Assembly: GCA_016717265.1 (NCBI GenBank)
Contig: JADKFX010000001.1
Location: 1,934,501-1,998,500, forward strand
Reading direction: 5' to 3'
DNA length: 64,000 nucleotides
DNA from: Saprospiraceae bacterium
Lineage (GTDB): Bacteria > Bacteroidota > Bacteroidia > Chitinophagales > Saprospiraceae
Shown piece after piece: positions 54,059 through 62,698 of this stretch. The notes beneath the pieces were generated by a model. That model was not told where the DNA came from and ran no database searches. It saw only the letters and a program-made list of their open reading frames with translations. The position numbers were made by a program, and so were the translations under genes. How positions within the stretch are numbered: the first letter of the stretch is position 1; each line of letters starts with the position of its first letter.

Positions 54059-55038
54059 ACATAAGAGATTTTATTATTTTTAGTTTGGCCTTCTGTTTTC
54101 TAACGTTTTCATGTAAGCGAAATGGTTTTAAGTATGATGCCAGTGGAGTATTTGAATCTGATGAAATTATAGTATCTGCTGAAGTAACAGGTAGAATTTT
54201 GAATTTGAATATCGAAGAAGGCTCCTTGATAAAAAAGGATTCTGTTGTTGGGAACATTGATCCAATGCAATACACTTTACAAAAGGAGCAATTAGAATCT
54301 TCGATTAAAGCAGTGGAATCTAAATCAATACCAAGTTTACCCCAGATTAGAATTCTGGAATCACAAGTGAAAGCACAACAGGAACAGATCCGTGTATTCC
54401 AGTTGCAATTAAATAGCGCAAAACGGGAAAAAAGTCGATTGGAAAAGCTGGTTAAGGCAGAAGCAGCACCAGGTAAGCAATTAGATGATGCCAATTCTCA
54501 GCTTGACATCATTAGCCAGCAACTTAAAGCTGCCGAAAGTCAGGTATTAGTGACCAGGCAACAAATCGTTTCTCAAAGAGCCTTAATTGCTGCTCAGAAT
54601 GCAGGCATATCCAGTGAAGAGGGGCCCCTTGAGAAGCGAAAAGAAATGGCAGAAGATTATTTAAACAAGTCGAAAATTATAAATCCATTAAGTGGAAATA
54701 TATTGACTATTTATATGCATGCGGGAGAGGTGGTCACTCCTGGAAAGGCGATTTACAAAATTGCTGATTTAAGTAAGTTGAATTTGCGTGCATACATTAA
54801 TGGTAGCCAGTTAAGTAAAGTTAAGTTGAATCAAGAAGTTAGCTTACATGTAGAATATGGGGATGATGAAGATAAAGAATACAAAGGACAGATCATTTGG
54901 ATCAGTGATCAAGCGGAATTCACCCCTAAAACTATACAAACTAAAGAAGAACGCTCAAATCTTGTCTATGCTATTAAAATAAAAGTTGTGAATGATGGTT
55001 TTTTGAAGTTGGGCATGTATGGAGAAGTGCAATTCTAA
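54055..55038 (+). CDS. HlyD-type periplasmic adaptor for the ABC exporter
   Basis: The 327-residue adaptor has a short N-terminal signal or anchor with a possible lipid-attachment cysteine (LTFSC, lipobox not classical). It has the barrel-sandwich/lipoyl motif (VSAEVTGRILNLNIEEGSLIKKDSVVGNIDP), a long coiled-coil hairpin (about 70-190) and the second lipoyl half (INPLSGNILTIYMHAGEVVTPGKAIYKIADLSKLNLRAYI). It joins the TolC channel to the ABC pump. Four-base overlap with tolC and a six-base gap to the first ATPase mark the operon. Confidence 0.88.
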   Translation: MNIRDFIIFSLAFCFLTFSCKRNGFKYDASGVFESDEIIVSAEVTGRILNLNIEEGSLIKKDSVVGNIDPMQYTLQKEQLESSIKAVESKSIPSLPQIRILESQVKAQQEQIRVFQLQLNSAKREKSRLEKLVKAEAAPGKQLDDANSQLDIISQQLKAAESQVLVTRQQIVSQRALIAAQNAGISSEEGPLEKRKEMAEDYLNKSKIINPLSGNILTIYMHAGEVVTPGKAIYKIADLSKLNLRAYINGSQLSKVKLNQEVSLHVEYGDDEDKEYKGQIIWISDQAEFTPKTIQTKEERSNLVYAIKIKVVNDGFLKLGMYGEVQF

Positions 55039-55044
55039 AAATTC

Positions 55045-55968
55045 ATGACAGCCATTGAGATCTCCCAATTATCAAAATCATATCTGAATAAAAAGCAGAA
55101 GACCATTGCATTAAACGATATTAATTTGGCAGTTCAAAAGGCAGAAATTTTTGGACTTATTGGTCCAGATGGTGCTGGTAAAACTAGTTTGATAAGAATT
55201 TTAACAACACTTATTTTGGCAGATTCTGGAACTGCATTTGTAGATGGATTAAATGTAGTTCATGATTTTGAATTAATTCGAAAGAGAATAGGCTATATGC
55301 CGGGCAGATTTTCTTTGTATCAGGATCTCACAGTCGAAGAAAATCTTCAATTTTTTGCTTCCGTGTTTAGTACCTCAATGGAGGAGAATTATCATTTAAT
55401 CAAGGATATTTATGAGCAAATTGAACCATTTAAAGATAGAAGGGCAGGAAAGTTATCCGGTGGAATGAAACAAAAGCTAGCCCTTTCTTGTGCCTTAATT
55501 CATAAACCAACCATACTGTTTTTAGATGAGCCGACAACAGGTGTTGATGCCGTTTCACGCAAAGAATTTTGGGATATGTTAAAAGCATTACAGAAACAGG
55601 GTATTACAATTTTTGTTTCTACTCCTTATATGGATGAAGCTTCTTTATGTGATCGAATCGCTTTAATTCAACATGGGCATATTTTAAAAATAAATACTCC
55701 AAAACAAATTCAATTAGATTTTACCGGACAATTATGGAGCATACATTCGGATCAAATGTATCAATTATTGAGTGACTTAAAAAATTGGGAATGGGTTCAA
55801 TCTTCATTTGCATTTGGGGATAGTTGCCATGTTATTTTTAAGACATCTGATGACATGGAAACGCATTGTGTAAAGTATTTGGAAGGTAAATCGCATACCA
55901 ATCTTAAAGTATTGCGAATTCATCCAGGAATTGAAGATTGTTTTATTCAATTAATGAAATCAACATGA
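55045..55968 (+). CDS. ABC exporter ATPase 1 (switch His replaced)
   Basis: The 307-residue ATPase has Walker A GPDGAGKTSLIRIL and signature LSGGMKQKLALSCAL, and Walker B ILFLDEPTTGVD. The switch region reads IFVSTPYMDEAS, with Pro where most ATPases have His. A C-terminal extension (from about 230) is longer than a bare domain. It overlaps the second ATPase by ATGA. The pair resembles the two halves of YbhF and similar MDR/antibiotic-type exporters, which are often a single fused protein. Confidence 0.88.
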   Translation: MTAIEISQLSKSYLNKKQKTIALNDINLAVQKAEIFGLIGPDGAGKTSLIRILTTLILADSGTAFVDGLNVVHDFELIRKRIGYMPGRFSLYQDLTVEENLQFFASVFSTSMEENYHLIKDIYEQIEPFKDRRAGKLSGGMKQKLALSCALIHKPTILFLDEPTTGVDAVSRKEFWDMLKALQKQGITIFVSTPYMDEASLCDRIALIQHGHILKINTPKQIQLDFTGQLWSIHSDQMYQLLSDLKNWEWVQSSFAFGDSCHVIFKTSDDMETHCVKYLEGKSHTNLKVLRIHPGIEDCFIQLMKST

Positions 55969-56714
55969 GCCAGGAATATATTATCGAAGCTTCTGGTCTA
56001 ACAAAGCAATTTGGAGATTTTGTGGCAGTAGATCATATTAATTTTTCTGTAATAAAAGGAGAAATTTTCGGTTTTTTAGGAGCCAATGGAGCCGGTAAAA
56101 CAACTGCAATCCGGATGCTTTCCGGACTTTCAAAGCCTACTTCTGGAGCAGCCCGGGTGATTGGTTTTGATGTTTATAAGGATGCTGAAAAGATTAAAAA
56201 GAATATTGGATATATGAGTCAAAGGTTTTCATTATATGAAGATTTAACCATACTTGAAAACATGCGATTTTATGGAGGTATTTATGGTATGTCCAATGCT
56301 GAAATAAAGAATAAAACACAAGAAATATTAAGTTTATTTCAATTGGAATCTGAAAAGAATCAGTTGGTGAAATCTTTGCCATTAGGATGGAAACAAAAGT
56401 TAGCATTTAGCATTTCCATTTTTCATAATCCACCCCTTGTTTTTTTAGATGAACCTACTGGTGGAGTTGATCCAATTACCAGGAGAGAATTTTGGGAATT
56501 AATTATGGAATCTGCTTCGAGAGGCACCACCATATTTGTGACTACACATTATATGGATGAAGCAGAGTATTGTAATCGATTGACGATTATGGTAGATGGT
56601 AAAATAGAAGCATTAGGCTCCCCACAAGAGTTAAAGCAACAACAGAATGCAAACACAATGGAAGCTGTATTTTTAGGTTTGGCAAGGCGAGCATTTCGAA
56701 GTGAAATTCAATAA
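55965..56714 (+). CDS. ABC exporter ATPase 2 (degenerate signature)
   Basis: From ATG at 55965 the product is 249 residues. Walker A is GANGAGKTTAIRML, Walker B is LVFLDEPTGGVDP and the switch His is present (TTHYMDEA). The signature, normally LSGGQ, reads LPLGWKQ, so that half-site is weakened. With ATPase 1 (good signature, missing His) it should form one canonical and one degenerate catalytic site. An in-frame start at 55938 lies inside ATPase 1; 55965 is the natural ATGA junction. Confidence 0.88.
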   Translation: MSQEYIIEASGLTKQFGDFVAVDHINFSVIKGEIFGFLGANGAGKTTAIRMLSGLSKPTSGAARVIGFDVYKDAEKIKKNIGYMSQRFSLYEDLTILENMRFYGGIYGMSNAEIKNKTQEILSLFQLESEKNQLVKSLPLGWKQKLAFSISIFHNPPLVFLDEPTGGVDPITRREFWELIMESASRGTTIFVTTHYMDEAEYCNRLTIMVDGKIEALGSPQELKQQQNANTMEAVFLGLARRAFRSEIQ

Positions 56715-56717
56715 TTG

Positions 56718-57827
56718 ATGAAGCAGTTTTTAATTTTTGTCAAGAAAGAATGGTTGCATATCCTGAGAGATAGGCGCACCTTATTTATTTTATTTGGAAT
56801 GCCTGTTGCTCAAATATTGATTTTCGGATTTGCACTTTCGAATGAAGTAAAAAATTCAAAAATTGCTATATTAGATCATTCAAACGATGCAGTAAGTCAG
56901 TATTTGATACAGAAGATAGAAGCTAGCAATTATTTTGAAATTGTTGAGAATTTAGATTCTGATCTTGAAATTGATGCAGTGTTTAAAAAAGGGAACGTTC
57001 GATTGGTGCTTGTCTTTGAACCTGCATTTTCAGAAAAGTTATTAAATCAGCATGAAGCAAGCATCCAGCTCATTTCAGATGCCTCAGATCCTAATGTTGG
57101 AACGACTCTTGTAAATTATTGTTCTTCTATTATTAATGATTATCAGAATGAATTACTCGGTACAACGAAACTTCCTTTGCGAATAAAAGCAGAAGTGCGT
57201 ATGATTTATAATCCGCAATTAAAGGCAGCCTATAATTTTGTACCTGGTGTGATGGCGATGGTGTTATTATTGATTTGTTCACTTATGACTTCAGTTGCAA
57301 TCGTACGGGAAAAAGAATTAGGTACTATGGAAATACTTTTAGTTTCACCTATTAAGCCTGCTTTAGTTATTATATCGAAAACAATTCCTTATTTAATTTT
57401 ATCATTTATTAATATTTGCAGTATTTTATTACTTAGTTATTTTGTTTTAGACGTTCCAATTAAAGGCAGTCTTGTTTTGTTATTGGGGGAGAGCACATTA
57501 TTTATTATCACTTCACTCGCGCTTGGAATGTTTGTATCTTCTGTAACGACTACTCAAACCGCTGCAATGTTTGGTACTTTGGTAGGTTTGTTTATGCCTA
57601 CCCTCATGTTTAGTGGGTTTATGTTTCCAGTAGATAACATGCCGGTACCCTTGCAATTAATTTCAAATATTTTACCATCCAAATGGTTTTTTTATATTGT
57701 TAAATCAGTGATGATAAAGGGATTAGGGTTTTACGCTGTTTGGAAGGAAACCCTTATATTAATTGGCATTACCGTTTTTATGTTTGTTGTGAGTATTCGA
57801 AATTTTGATAAACGCCTGGTCTTATAG
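56718..57827 (+). CDS. ABC-2-type permease 1 of the exporter
   Basis: The protein of about 369 residues has one N-terminal helix (LFILFGMPVAQILIFGFAL), a long periplasmic loop (about 40-175) and five further C-terminal helices with GVMAMVLLLICSLMTSVAIVREKELGTMEILLVSPIKP. This is the YhhJ/YbhS/YbhR layout. ATG at 56718 is chosen over the TTG one codon before it. It lies three bases after ATPase 2 and overlaps the upstream part of the next permease frame. It is probably half of a heterodimer. Confidence 0.87.
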   Translation: MKQFLIFVKKEWLHILRDRRTLFILFGMPVAQILIFGFALSNEVKNSKIAILDHSNDAVSQYLIQKIEASNYFEIVENLDSDLEIDAVFKKGNVRLVLVFEPAFSEKLLNQHEASIQLISDASDPNVGTTLVNYCSSIINDYQNELLGTTKLPLRIKAEVRMIYNPQLKAAYNFVPGVMAMVLLLICSLMTSVAIVREKELGTMEILLVSPIKPALVIISKTIPYLILSFINICSILLLSYFVLDVPIKGSLVLLLGESTLFIITSLALGMFVSSVTTTQTAAMFGTLVGLFMPTLMFSGFMFPVDNMPVPLQLISNILPSKWFFYIVKSVMIKGLGFYAVWKETLILIGITVFMFVVSIRNFDKRLVL

Positions 57828-57831
57828 AATT

Positions 57832-58950
57832 ATGCGAACCATTTATTTTATCATACAAAAAGAATTTAGTCAGTTTTTTCGGGACAAAGCAAATATTCAG
57901 ATGCTCTTAATAATGCCGATCATTCAATTGATCTTATTACCCATGGCAGCAAATTATGAAGTAAAGAATATACAATTATTTATTATAGATTTTGATCATT
58001 CCAGCTATAGCAGTCAAATGATTCAAAAAATCACTTCGAGTGGTTATATTCAATTGGCGGGAATAGGACATTCTTATAAATCAGGAATGGAGGCATTAGA
58101 TAAAGATAAGGCTGATATCCTATTGGAAATTCCAGTAGGATTTGAAAAGACATTAATCCGTGAAGATGAAATCACAATTTCAGCTTCTGTAAATGCGGTG
58201 AATGGTCAACGTGCCAGCTTAGGGGCGCAATACTTATTGACAATTCTAAAAGATTTTAATCAAGAAATAAGAACAAAATGGGTTCAGTTTCCAAAATTTA
58301 AACCAGTACCAATAATCCAAATTGATCATTCGTATTGGTACAATCCTTTTATGAATTATAAACAATTTATGGTACCTGGTATTTTGGTTATTCTTCTTAC
58401 CATGATTGGAGCTAATATGTCGGCTTTAAATCTTGTAAAAGAAAAGGAAATAGGTACCATCGAACAGATTAATGTTTCTCCGATTCGGAAGCACCATTTT
58501 ATTATTGGAAAACTGATTCCTTTTTGGATTTTAGGACAGGTTGTTTTATCTATAGGTTTAATGGTAGCTTGGTTAGTATATGGTATCATTCCGGTAGGCC
58601 ATATAAGTTTGATTTATTTGTTTTCATCCGTATATTTACTTGCAATTCTTGGTTTGGGTTTATTGATTTCTACGATTGCCCATACGCAACAACAAGCCAT
58701 GTTGATTTCATTTTTCATTATGATGATTTTTGTTTTATTGAGTGGATTATACACGTCTATAGACAGTATGCCTAAATGGGCGCAATTCATAACGAAGTTA
58801 AATCCGATTGCATATTTTGTGCAAGTGATGCGAATGGTTATTATGAAGGGTAGCGGATTTAAGGATATTTTACCTCATCTTTTATCGGTATTGGGTATGG
58901 CCATCGTATTAATACCATGGGCGGTTTGGAATTACAGGAAGAAAAGTTAA
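57832..58950 (+). CDS. ABC-2-type permease 2 of the exporter
   Basis: This protein of about 372 residues is a paralogue of the previous permease with the same layout: FRDKANIQMLLIMPIIQLILLPMAA, a long periplasmic loop, then GILVILLTMIGANMSALNLVKEKEIGTIEQINVSPIRKHHFIIGKLIPFW and the IDSMPKWAQFITKLNPIAYFV loop before the last helix. ATG at 57832 is chosen because it follows the previous stop; in-frame codons from 57805 lie inside the other gene. It ends the operon. The substrate is not shown. Confidence 0.87.
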   Translation: MRTIYFIIQKEFSQFFRDKANIQMLLIMPIIQLILLPMAANYEVKNIQLFIIDFDHSSYSSQMIQKITSSGYIQLAGIGHSYKSGMEALDKDKADILLEIPVGFEKTLIREDEITISASVNAVNGQRASLGAQYLLTILKDFNQEIRTKWVQFPKFKPVPIIQIDHSYWYNPFMNYKQFMVPGILVILLTMIGANMSALNLVKEKEIGTIEQINVSPIRKHHFIIGKLIPFWILGQVVLSIGLMVAWLVYGIIPVGHISLIYLFSSVYLLAILGLGLLISTIAHTQQQAMLISFFIMMIFVLLSGLYTSIDSMPKWAQFITKLNPIAYFVQVMRMVIMKGSGFKDILPHLLSVLGMAIVLIPWAVWNYRKKS

Positions 58951-59006
58951 TTCAAATCTAAAATTACCTTTGAAACCGCGAAATCAGAATTTATTTTAGG
59001 TTTATT

Positions 59007-59795
59007 TTAAGCAATTTCTGCTTTGGCATTTAATGACTTAACATTCAGTATTGCTTCAGCCTGATATGGCCAGGACTCGATTATTTTATCATCGATATCC
59101 TCAAATTCAAGCATCCATTTTTTTAGATCTCGCTTTGATGTTTGCATAATTTGTTCAAAACTGCGGATTCCTTTAGTTTGAAGTTTATAAGCGATCTCAT
59201 CGTCGATTCCTTTGATAAGATTTAAAGGATCAGCAGGAATTGCTTTTTGGGTGTATTGCTCCATTTTTTCATCTCCAATGATATTGCTTATAATGGCAAG
59301 ATGTTGGTCTAATACAGATTTTAATTCAGCAACAATTTTAGAATCGTTAGAAGTATTATCAGAATGTTTAGATGATCTTAGATTGGATAATAGTATTTCG
59401 AGTTCTTGAATTTTTTCGAATTGCGCAGTATTTTTAATTTCTAGATGATTGCGTTCTTTTTGTAAAATTTCTAATTCATGAATAAATTCAGGGGATTTAA
59501 TATCCTGATCTTTCTTTAATTTAAGATAATTTTCTTCCAGCAGACTGTACTTAGATTTCCAATCTTCATAGGCCACTTTATAGGTTCTTTCGTGACCCTG
59601 TGCCTGGTTTATTTTTTCTTCCAGTTCAAATTTATCTTTTCGAATTTGGTCATAGAGAATTTTTAATTCCTCTTTTTCCTTTAAGACCGTTTTAGATTCT
59701 CTGGTTGCCCTGGATGTAAAAACCCAAGAAACAATAAGAGAAGCCAAAACTAATATCCCAAAAAATAAATAAACGAATACCTGGGAACCGGACAT
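59007..59795 (-). CDS. Membrane-anchored coiled-coil protein with helix-hairpin-helix-like C terminus
   Basis: The 262-residue protein has an N-terminal helix (about 5-26), a long coiled coil (about 32-165) and a C-terminal domain (about 190-255). That last domain, NLIKGIDDEIAYKLQTKGIRSFEQIMQTSKRDLKKWML, then IIESWPYQAEAIL, fits the small helix-3-turn-helix module seen in predicted flap-endonuclease-like proteins and at the end of some ribosomal L21 proteins. Usually the hairpin reads GIGPK; here it is GIDDE, so DNA binding is not certain. The anchor puts one end at the membrane. The function is unknown. Confidence 0.72.
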   Translation of the reverse strand: MSGSQVFVYLFFGILVLASLIVSWVFTSRATRESKTVLKEKEELKILYDQIRKDKFELEEKINQAQGHERTYKVAYEDWKSKYSLLEENYLKLKKDQDIKSPEFIHELEILQKERNHLEIKNTAQFEKIQELEILLSNLRSSKHSDNTSNDSKIVAELKSVLDQHLAIISNIIGDEKMEQYTQKAIPADPLNLIKGIDDEIAYKLQTKGIRSFEQIMQTSKRDLKKWMLEFEDIDDKIIESWPYQAEAILNVKSLNAKAEIA

Positions 59796-59819
59796 GTTAA
59801 GCTTGATTAATATTCAATA

Positions 59820-59851
59820 CAAATCTATGAACGAACAGCCGATTTAAACAA
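59820..59851 (-). promoter_or_regulatory. Promoter for the coiled-coil/HhH gene
   Basis: On the minus strand, TTG (59849-59851), 21 bases, then TAGATTTG (59820-59827), near the TTG-N19-TAnnTTTG form. The ATG at 59795 lies 25 bases downstream. Confidence 0.45.
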
Positions 59852-59875
59852 TAGCTGAATGCCCATTATAAATTT

Positions 59876-60277
59876 TTAATATCTTTTTGGATATTCTTTG
59901 TGGTATTCATATCGTAAAACATCAAAGGATGTCACGATACCAATTAATTTTCCTTCTTCAACTACTGGCAAAGCATGAAATAAATGTTCCATAAACACTT
60001 CAGCAGCAGTACCAACTTTGTCGGTTGATTCAACAGTTGCTAAAATCTTGGTCATTACATTTGCAACTCTGGTGTTAGGATAATCTTTATGGTCTACACC
60101 TAACTTAAATAAGTCATAGGTAGTAACAATTCCAACTAATTTACCATCTTTTTCTACAACAGGTACATGGTGAATCCGGTTATTGATCAATAATTCTTTA
60201 ACTTTTTGCAAACTATCATCAGGAGAGACAGTGATTACTTCCCGAACCATAATAGTTGCTACTGTTTCATTCATCAT
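59876..60277 (-). CDS. Two-CBS-domain protein
   Basis: The 133-residue protein is essentially two CBS repeats: VATIMVREVITVSPDDSLQKVKELLINNRIHHVPVVEKDGKLVGIVTTYDL and VANVMTKILATVESTDKVGTAAEVFMEHLFHALPVVEEGKLIGIVTSFDVL. Such pairs (Bateman modules) bind adenosine nucleotides such as AMP, ATP or SAM and act as sensors. There is no attached enzyme domain. It is soluble and monocistronic. Its target is not indicated by the neighbours. Confidence 0.9.
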   Translation of the reverse strand: MMNETVATIMVREVITVSPDDSLQKVKELLINNRIHHVPVVEKDGKLVGIVTTYDLFKLGVDHKDYPNTRVANVMTKILATVESTDKVGTAAEVFMEHLFHALPVVEEGKLIGIVTSFDVLRYEYHKEYPKRY

Positions 60278-60670
60278 ATGCGTAAGCTTTTAAGGCTCGA
60301 AAGATATTACAAGTTTGGACAATATTAGAATGGATTGAAAATATTTTTTGAGAGTTTAAATTCAAAACGATCTAAAACAAAAAATAAAAATATATATTAT
60401 TATAATTCAATTGTTTATAAATTAATAATAATTATAATGTGATTCTAAGTCTAAGATTTAAACGATATTATTTCATAAATACTTTCTGAAGTTTTTAAAT
60501 ATTAAGGTTCCTATTTTGATTTTAAATAAATGGGTCGAGTAGACATCCGAATCACTTTTGGCGTATTTATGACTTGATTCAAAGGATTGCTAATCGTTTT
60601 TTGACTGAAGCTATAGTTACAGTACACATCGCTTATAATGGCAACTTATAGCTGAATTTTGTCCCTTTCT
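60278..60670. other. Intergenic space between hutU and the CBS gene
   Basis: The 393 bases are AT-rich (especially 60380-60450) and hold no convincing open frame, no clear hairpin terminator after hutU, and no recognisable -7 box for the CBS gene. Confidence 0.45.
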
Positions 60671-62689
60671 TTATTCAATAAAAAGCTTCTCTATGATGGA
60701 ATCTTCAACCAAAGAGGCTAAAGTAATATGTAGTAAAGGATCTGCTTGCATAGCCTTCTCAATGCTCATAATGGCACCTTCATTGCGTGCCCAGGCTCTG
60801 CGTGCGACTCCATTATTTACATCCCAGGAGAGCATACTCTGGAGTTTTATTTCAGATTCTTCAGTTCCATCTAAAACCATTCCAAAGCCCCCATTGATCA
60901 CTTCACCCCAACCAACGCCACCACCATTATGAATTGATACCCAGGTAGCGCCTCTAAAACTATCACCAATTACATTTTGAATTGCCATATCTGCTGTAAA
61001 CTTCGAACCATCATAGATATTTGCAGTTTCCCGATATGGTGAGTCTGTACCTGAAACATCATGATGGTCTCTTCCTAATACAACAGTTCCTTCTAACGTT
61101 CCGTTTTTTATAGCTTTATTAAACGCGGATGCAATTTCTACACGTCCGATTGCATCTGCGTATAAAATTCTGGATTTACTCCCAACGATCGGTAAATTTT
61201 TGGAGGCATTTTGGATCCATTTTAAATTATCCTGATACTGTGATTTTGTATTTCCCTCTGAATTTGGAATTAATTGTTCAATAACTCTTGTTGCAATTTC
61301 ATCTGTTTTATTAAGATCTTCTAATGATCCCGAAGTACAAACCCAACGAAATGGGCCAAAGCCATAATCAAAGCATAAAGGCCCCATAATGTCTTCTACA
61401 TAAGATGCATATTTATAGGTTCCATTCGGTTTATCTTTCCATATATCAGCATCCGATTCACCTGCTTCTTTTAAAAAAGCATTCCCATAATCCCAAAAAT
61501 ACATACCGCGTTCATTCAATTTATTTATGGCATTCACGTGACGTCTGATCGTGGCTCTTACTTCAAGCATAAATTTCTTTTTGTCTTGTACTAACAATTC
61601 TTTGGCTTCCAAGAAGCTGTAACCTACAGGACAATACCCAAGATCATCGATATTATGCAATGATGTTTGATCTGAACCCAAATGAATGTAGATATTCTGT
61701 TGTGCAGCATATTCCCACAGATCGACTATATTGCCTGCATATACCAATGCGATACCTTTTGTGGTATCATCATACTGTGTTGCAATCTTAAATAATTCCT
61801 TTAAGTCAGTAAAAATATGTTCTCTATGAATATATCCATCTGTTAATCGTTGTTCAATTGCATCCTGGTCGACTTCAGCTAAAATACACGTAGCACCAGT
61901 AATCACAGCAGCAATTGCCTGAGCTCCAGACATACCCCCCAATCCAGAAGTTATAAATAGTTGTCCACTTAAACTATCTGAACCTTTATTTATTTTTCTA
62001 CCGGCATTCAGTAATGTAATCGTGGTACCATGAACAATTCCTTGAGGTCCAATATACATAAACGATCCAGCAGTCATTTGCCCATATTGTGTAACCCCTA
62101 AAGCATTATATTTATTCCAATCGTCTTTTTTACTGTAATTTGGAATCATCATACCATTTGTAATAACGACTCTTGGTGCAGCAGGATTGGATGGAAATAA
62201 TCCCATCGGATGTCCGGAATACAAAACTAAGGTTTGATGATCATTCATCTGGCTGAGGTATTTCATAGTTAATAAATACTGTGCCCAGTTTTGAAACACA
62301 GAACCATTCCCGCCATATGTTATTAATTCATGTGGATACTTTGCAATGTTAGGATCCAAATTATTTTGAATCATCAACATGATGGCTGCAGCTTGTTTTG
62401 ACTTGTATGGATATTCCTGTAATGGACGAGCAAACATCTCATAATCAGGTCGAAATCGGTGCATATAAATTCTACCAAATTCATTTAATTCCTGTTTAAA
62501 TTCCGCTGCTAAAATAGGATGCTGTTTTGCAGGAAAATATCGAAGGCTATTGCGTATCGCTAACTTTTTTTCATCTGTATTTAAGATCGTATCAATAATT
62601 CGCTTTGGAGCATGCGGCACAGTTGGGTCAATACCTGGATGCATTGGTAATTCATTTGGAATGCCGATTTCAATTTGAGTTTTAAACAT
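60671..62689 (-). CDS. hutU: Urocanate hydratase, long form
   Basis: The enzyme turns urocanate into imidazolone propionate in histidine breakdown and uses tightly bound NAD. Landmarks are TSGLGGMSGAQAIAAVITGA (NAD site), GFGPFRWVCTSGS (catalytic Cys region), GRDHHDVSGTDSPYRETANIYDG and SIHNGGGVGWGEVINGGFGMVLDG. At 672 residues it is longer than the Pseudomonas type (about 555) and resembles the longer UROC1-like form. It starts nine bases after the stop of the beta-mannosidase gene, so they may share a transcript. No hutH, hutI or hutG is visible nearby. Confidence 0.93.
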   Translation of the reverse strand: MFKTQIEIGIPNELPMHPGIDPTVPHAPKRIIDTILNTDEKKLAIRNSLRYFPAKQHPILAAEFKQELNEFGRIYMHRFRPDYEMFARPLQEYPYKSKQAAAIMLMIQNNLDPNIAKYPHELITYGGNGSVFQNWAQYLLTMKYLSQMNDHQTLVLYSGHPMGLFPSNPAAPRVVITNGMMIPNYSKKDDWNKYNALGVTQYGQMTAGSFMYIGPQGIVHGTTITLLNAGRKINKGSDSLSGQLFITSGLGGMSGAQAIAAVITGATCILAEVDQDAIEQRLTDGYIHREHIFTDLKELFKIATQYDDTTKGIALVYAGNIVDLWEYAAQQNIYIHLGSDQTSLHNIDDLGYCPVGYSFLEAKELLVQDKKKFMLEVRATIRRHVNAINKLNERGMYFWDYGNAFLKEAGESDADIWKDKPNGTYKYASYVEDIMGPLCFDYGFGPFRWVCTSGSLEDLNKTDEIATRVIEQLIPNSEGNTKSQYQDNLKWIQNASKNLPIVGSKSRILYADAIGRVEIASAFNKAIKNGTLEGTVVLGRDHHDVSGTDSPYRETANIYDGSKFTADMAIQNVIGDSFRGATWVSIHNGGGVGWGEVINGGFGMVLDGTEESEIKLQSMLSWDVNNGVARRAWARNEGAIMSIEKAMQADPLLHITLASLVEDSIIEKLFIE

Positions 62690-62698
62690 AGTGCCTTA

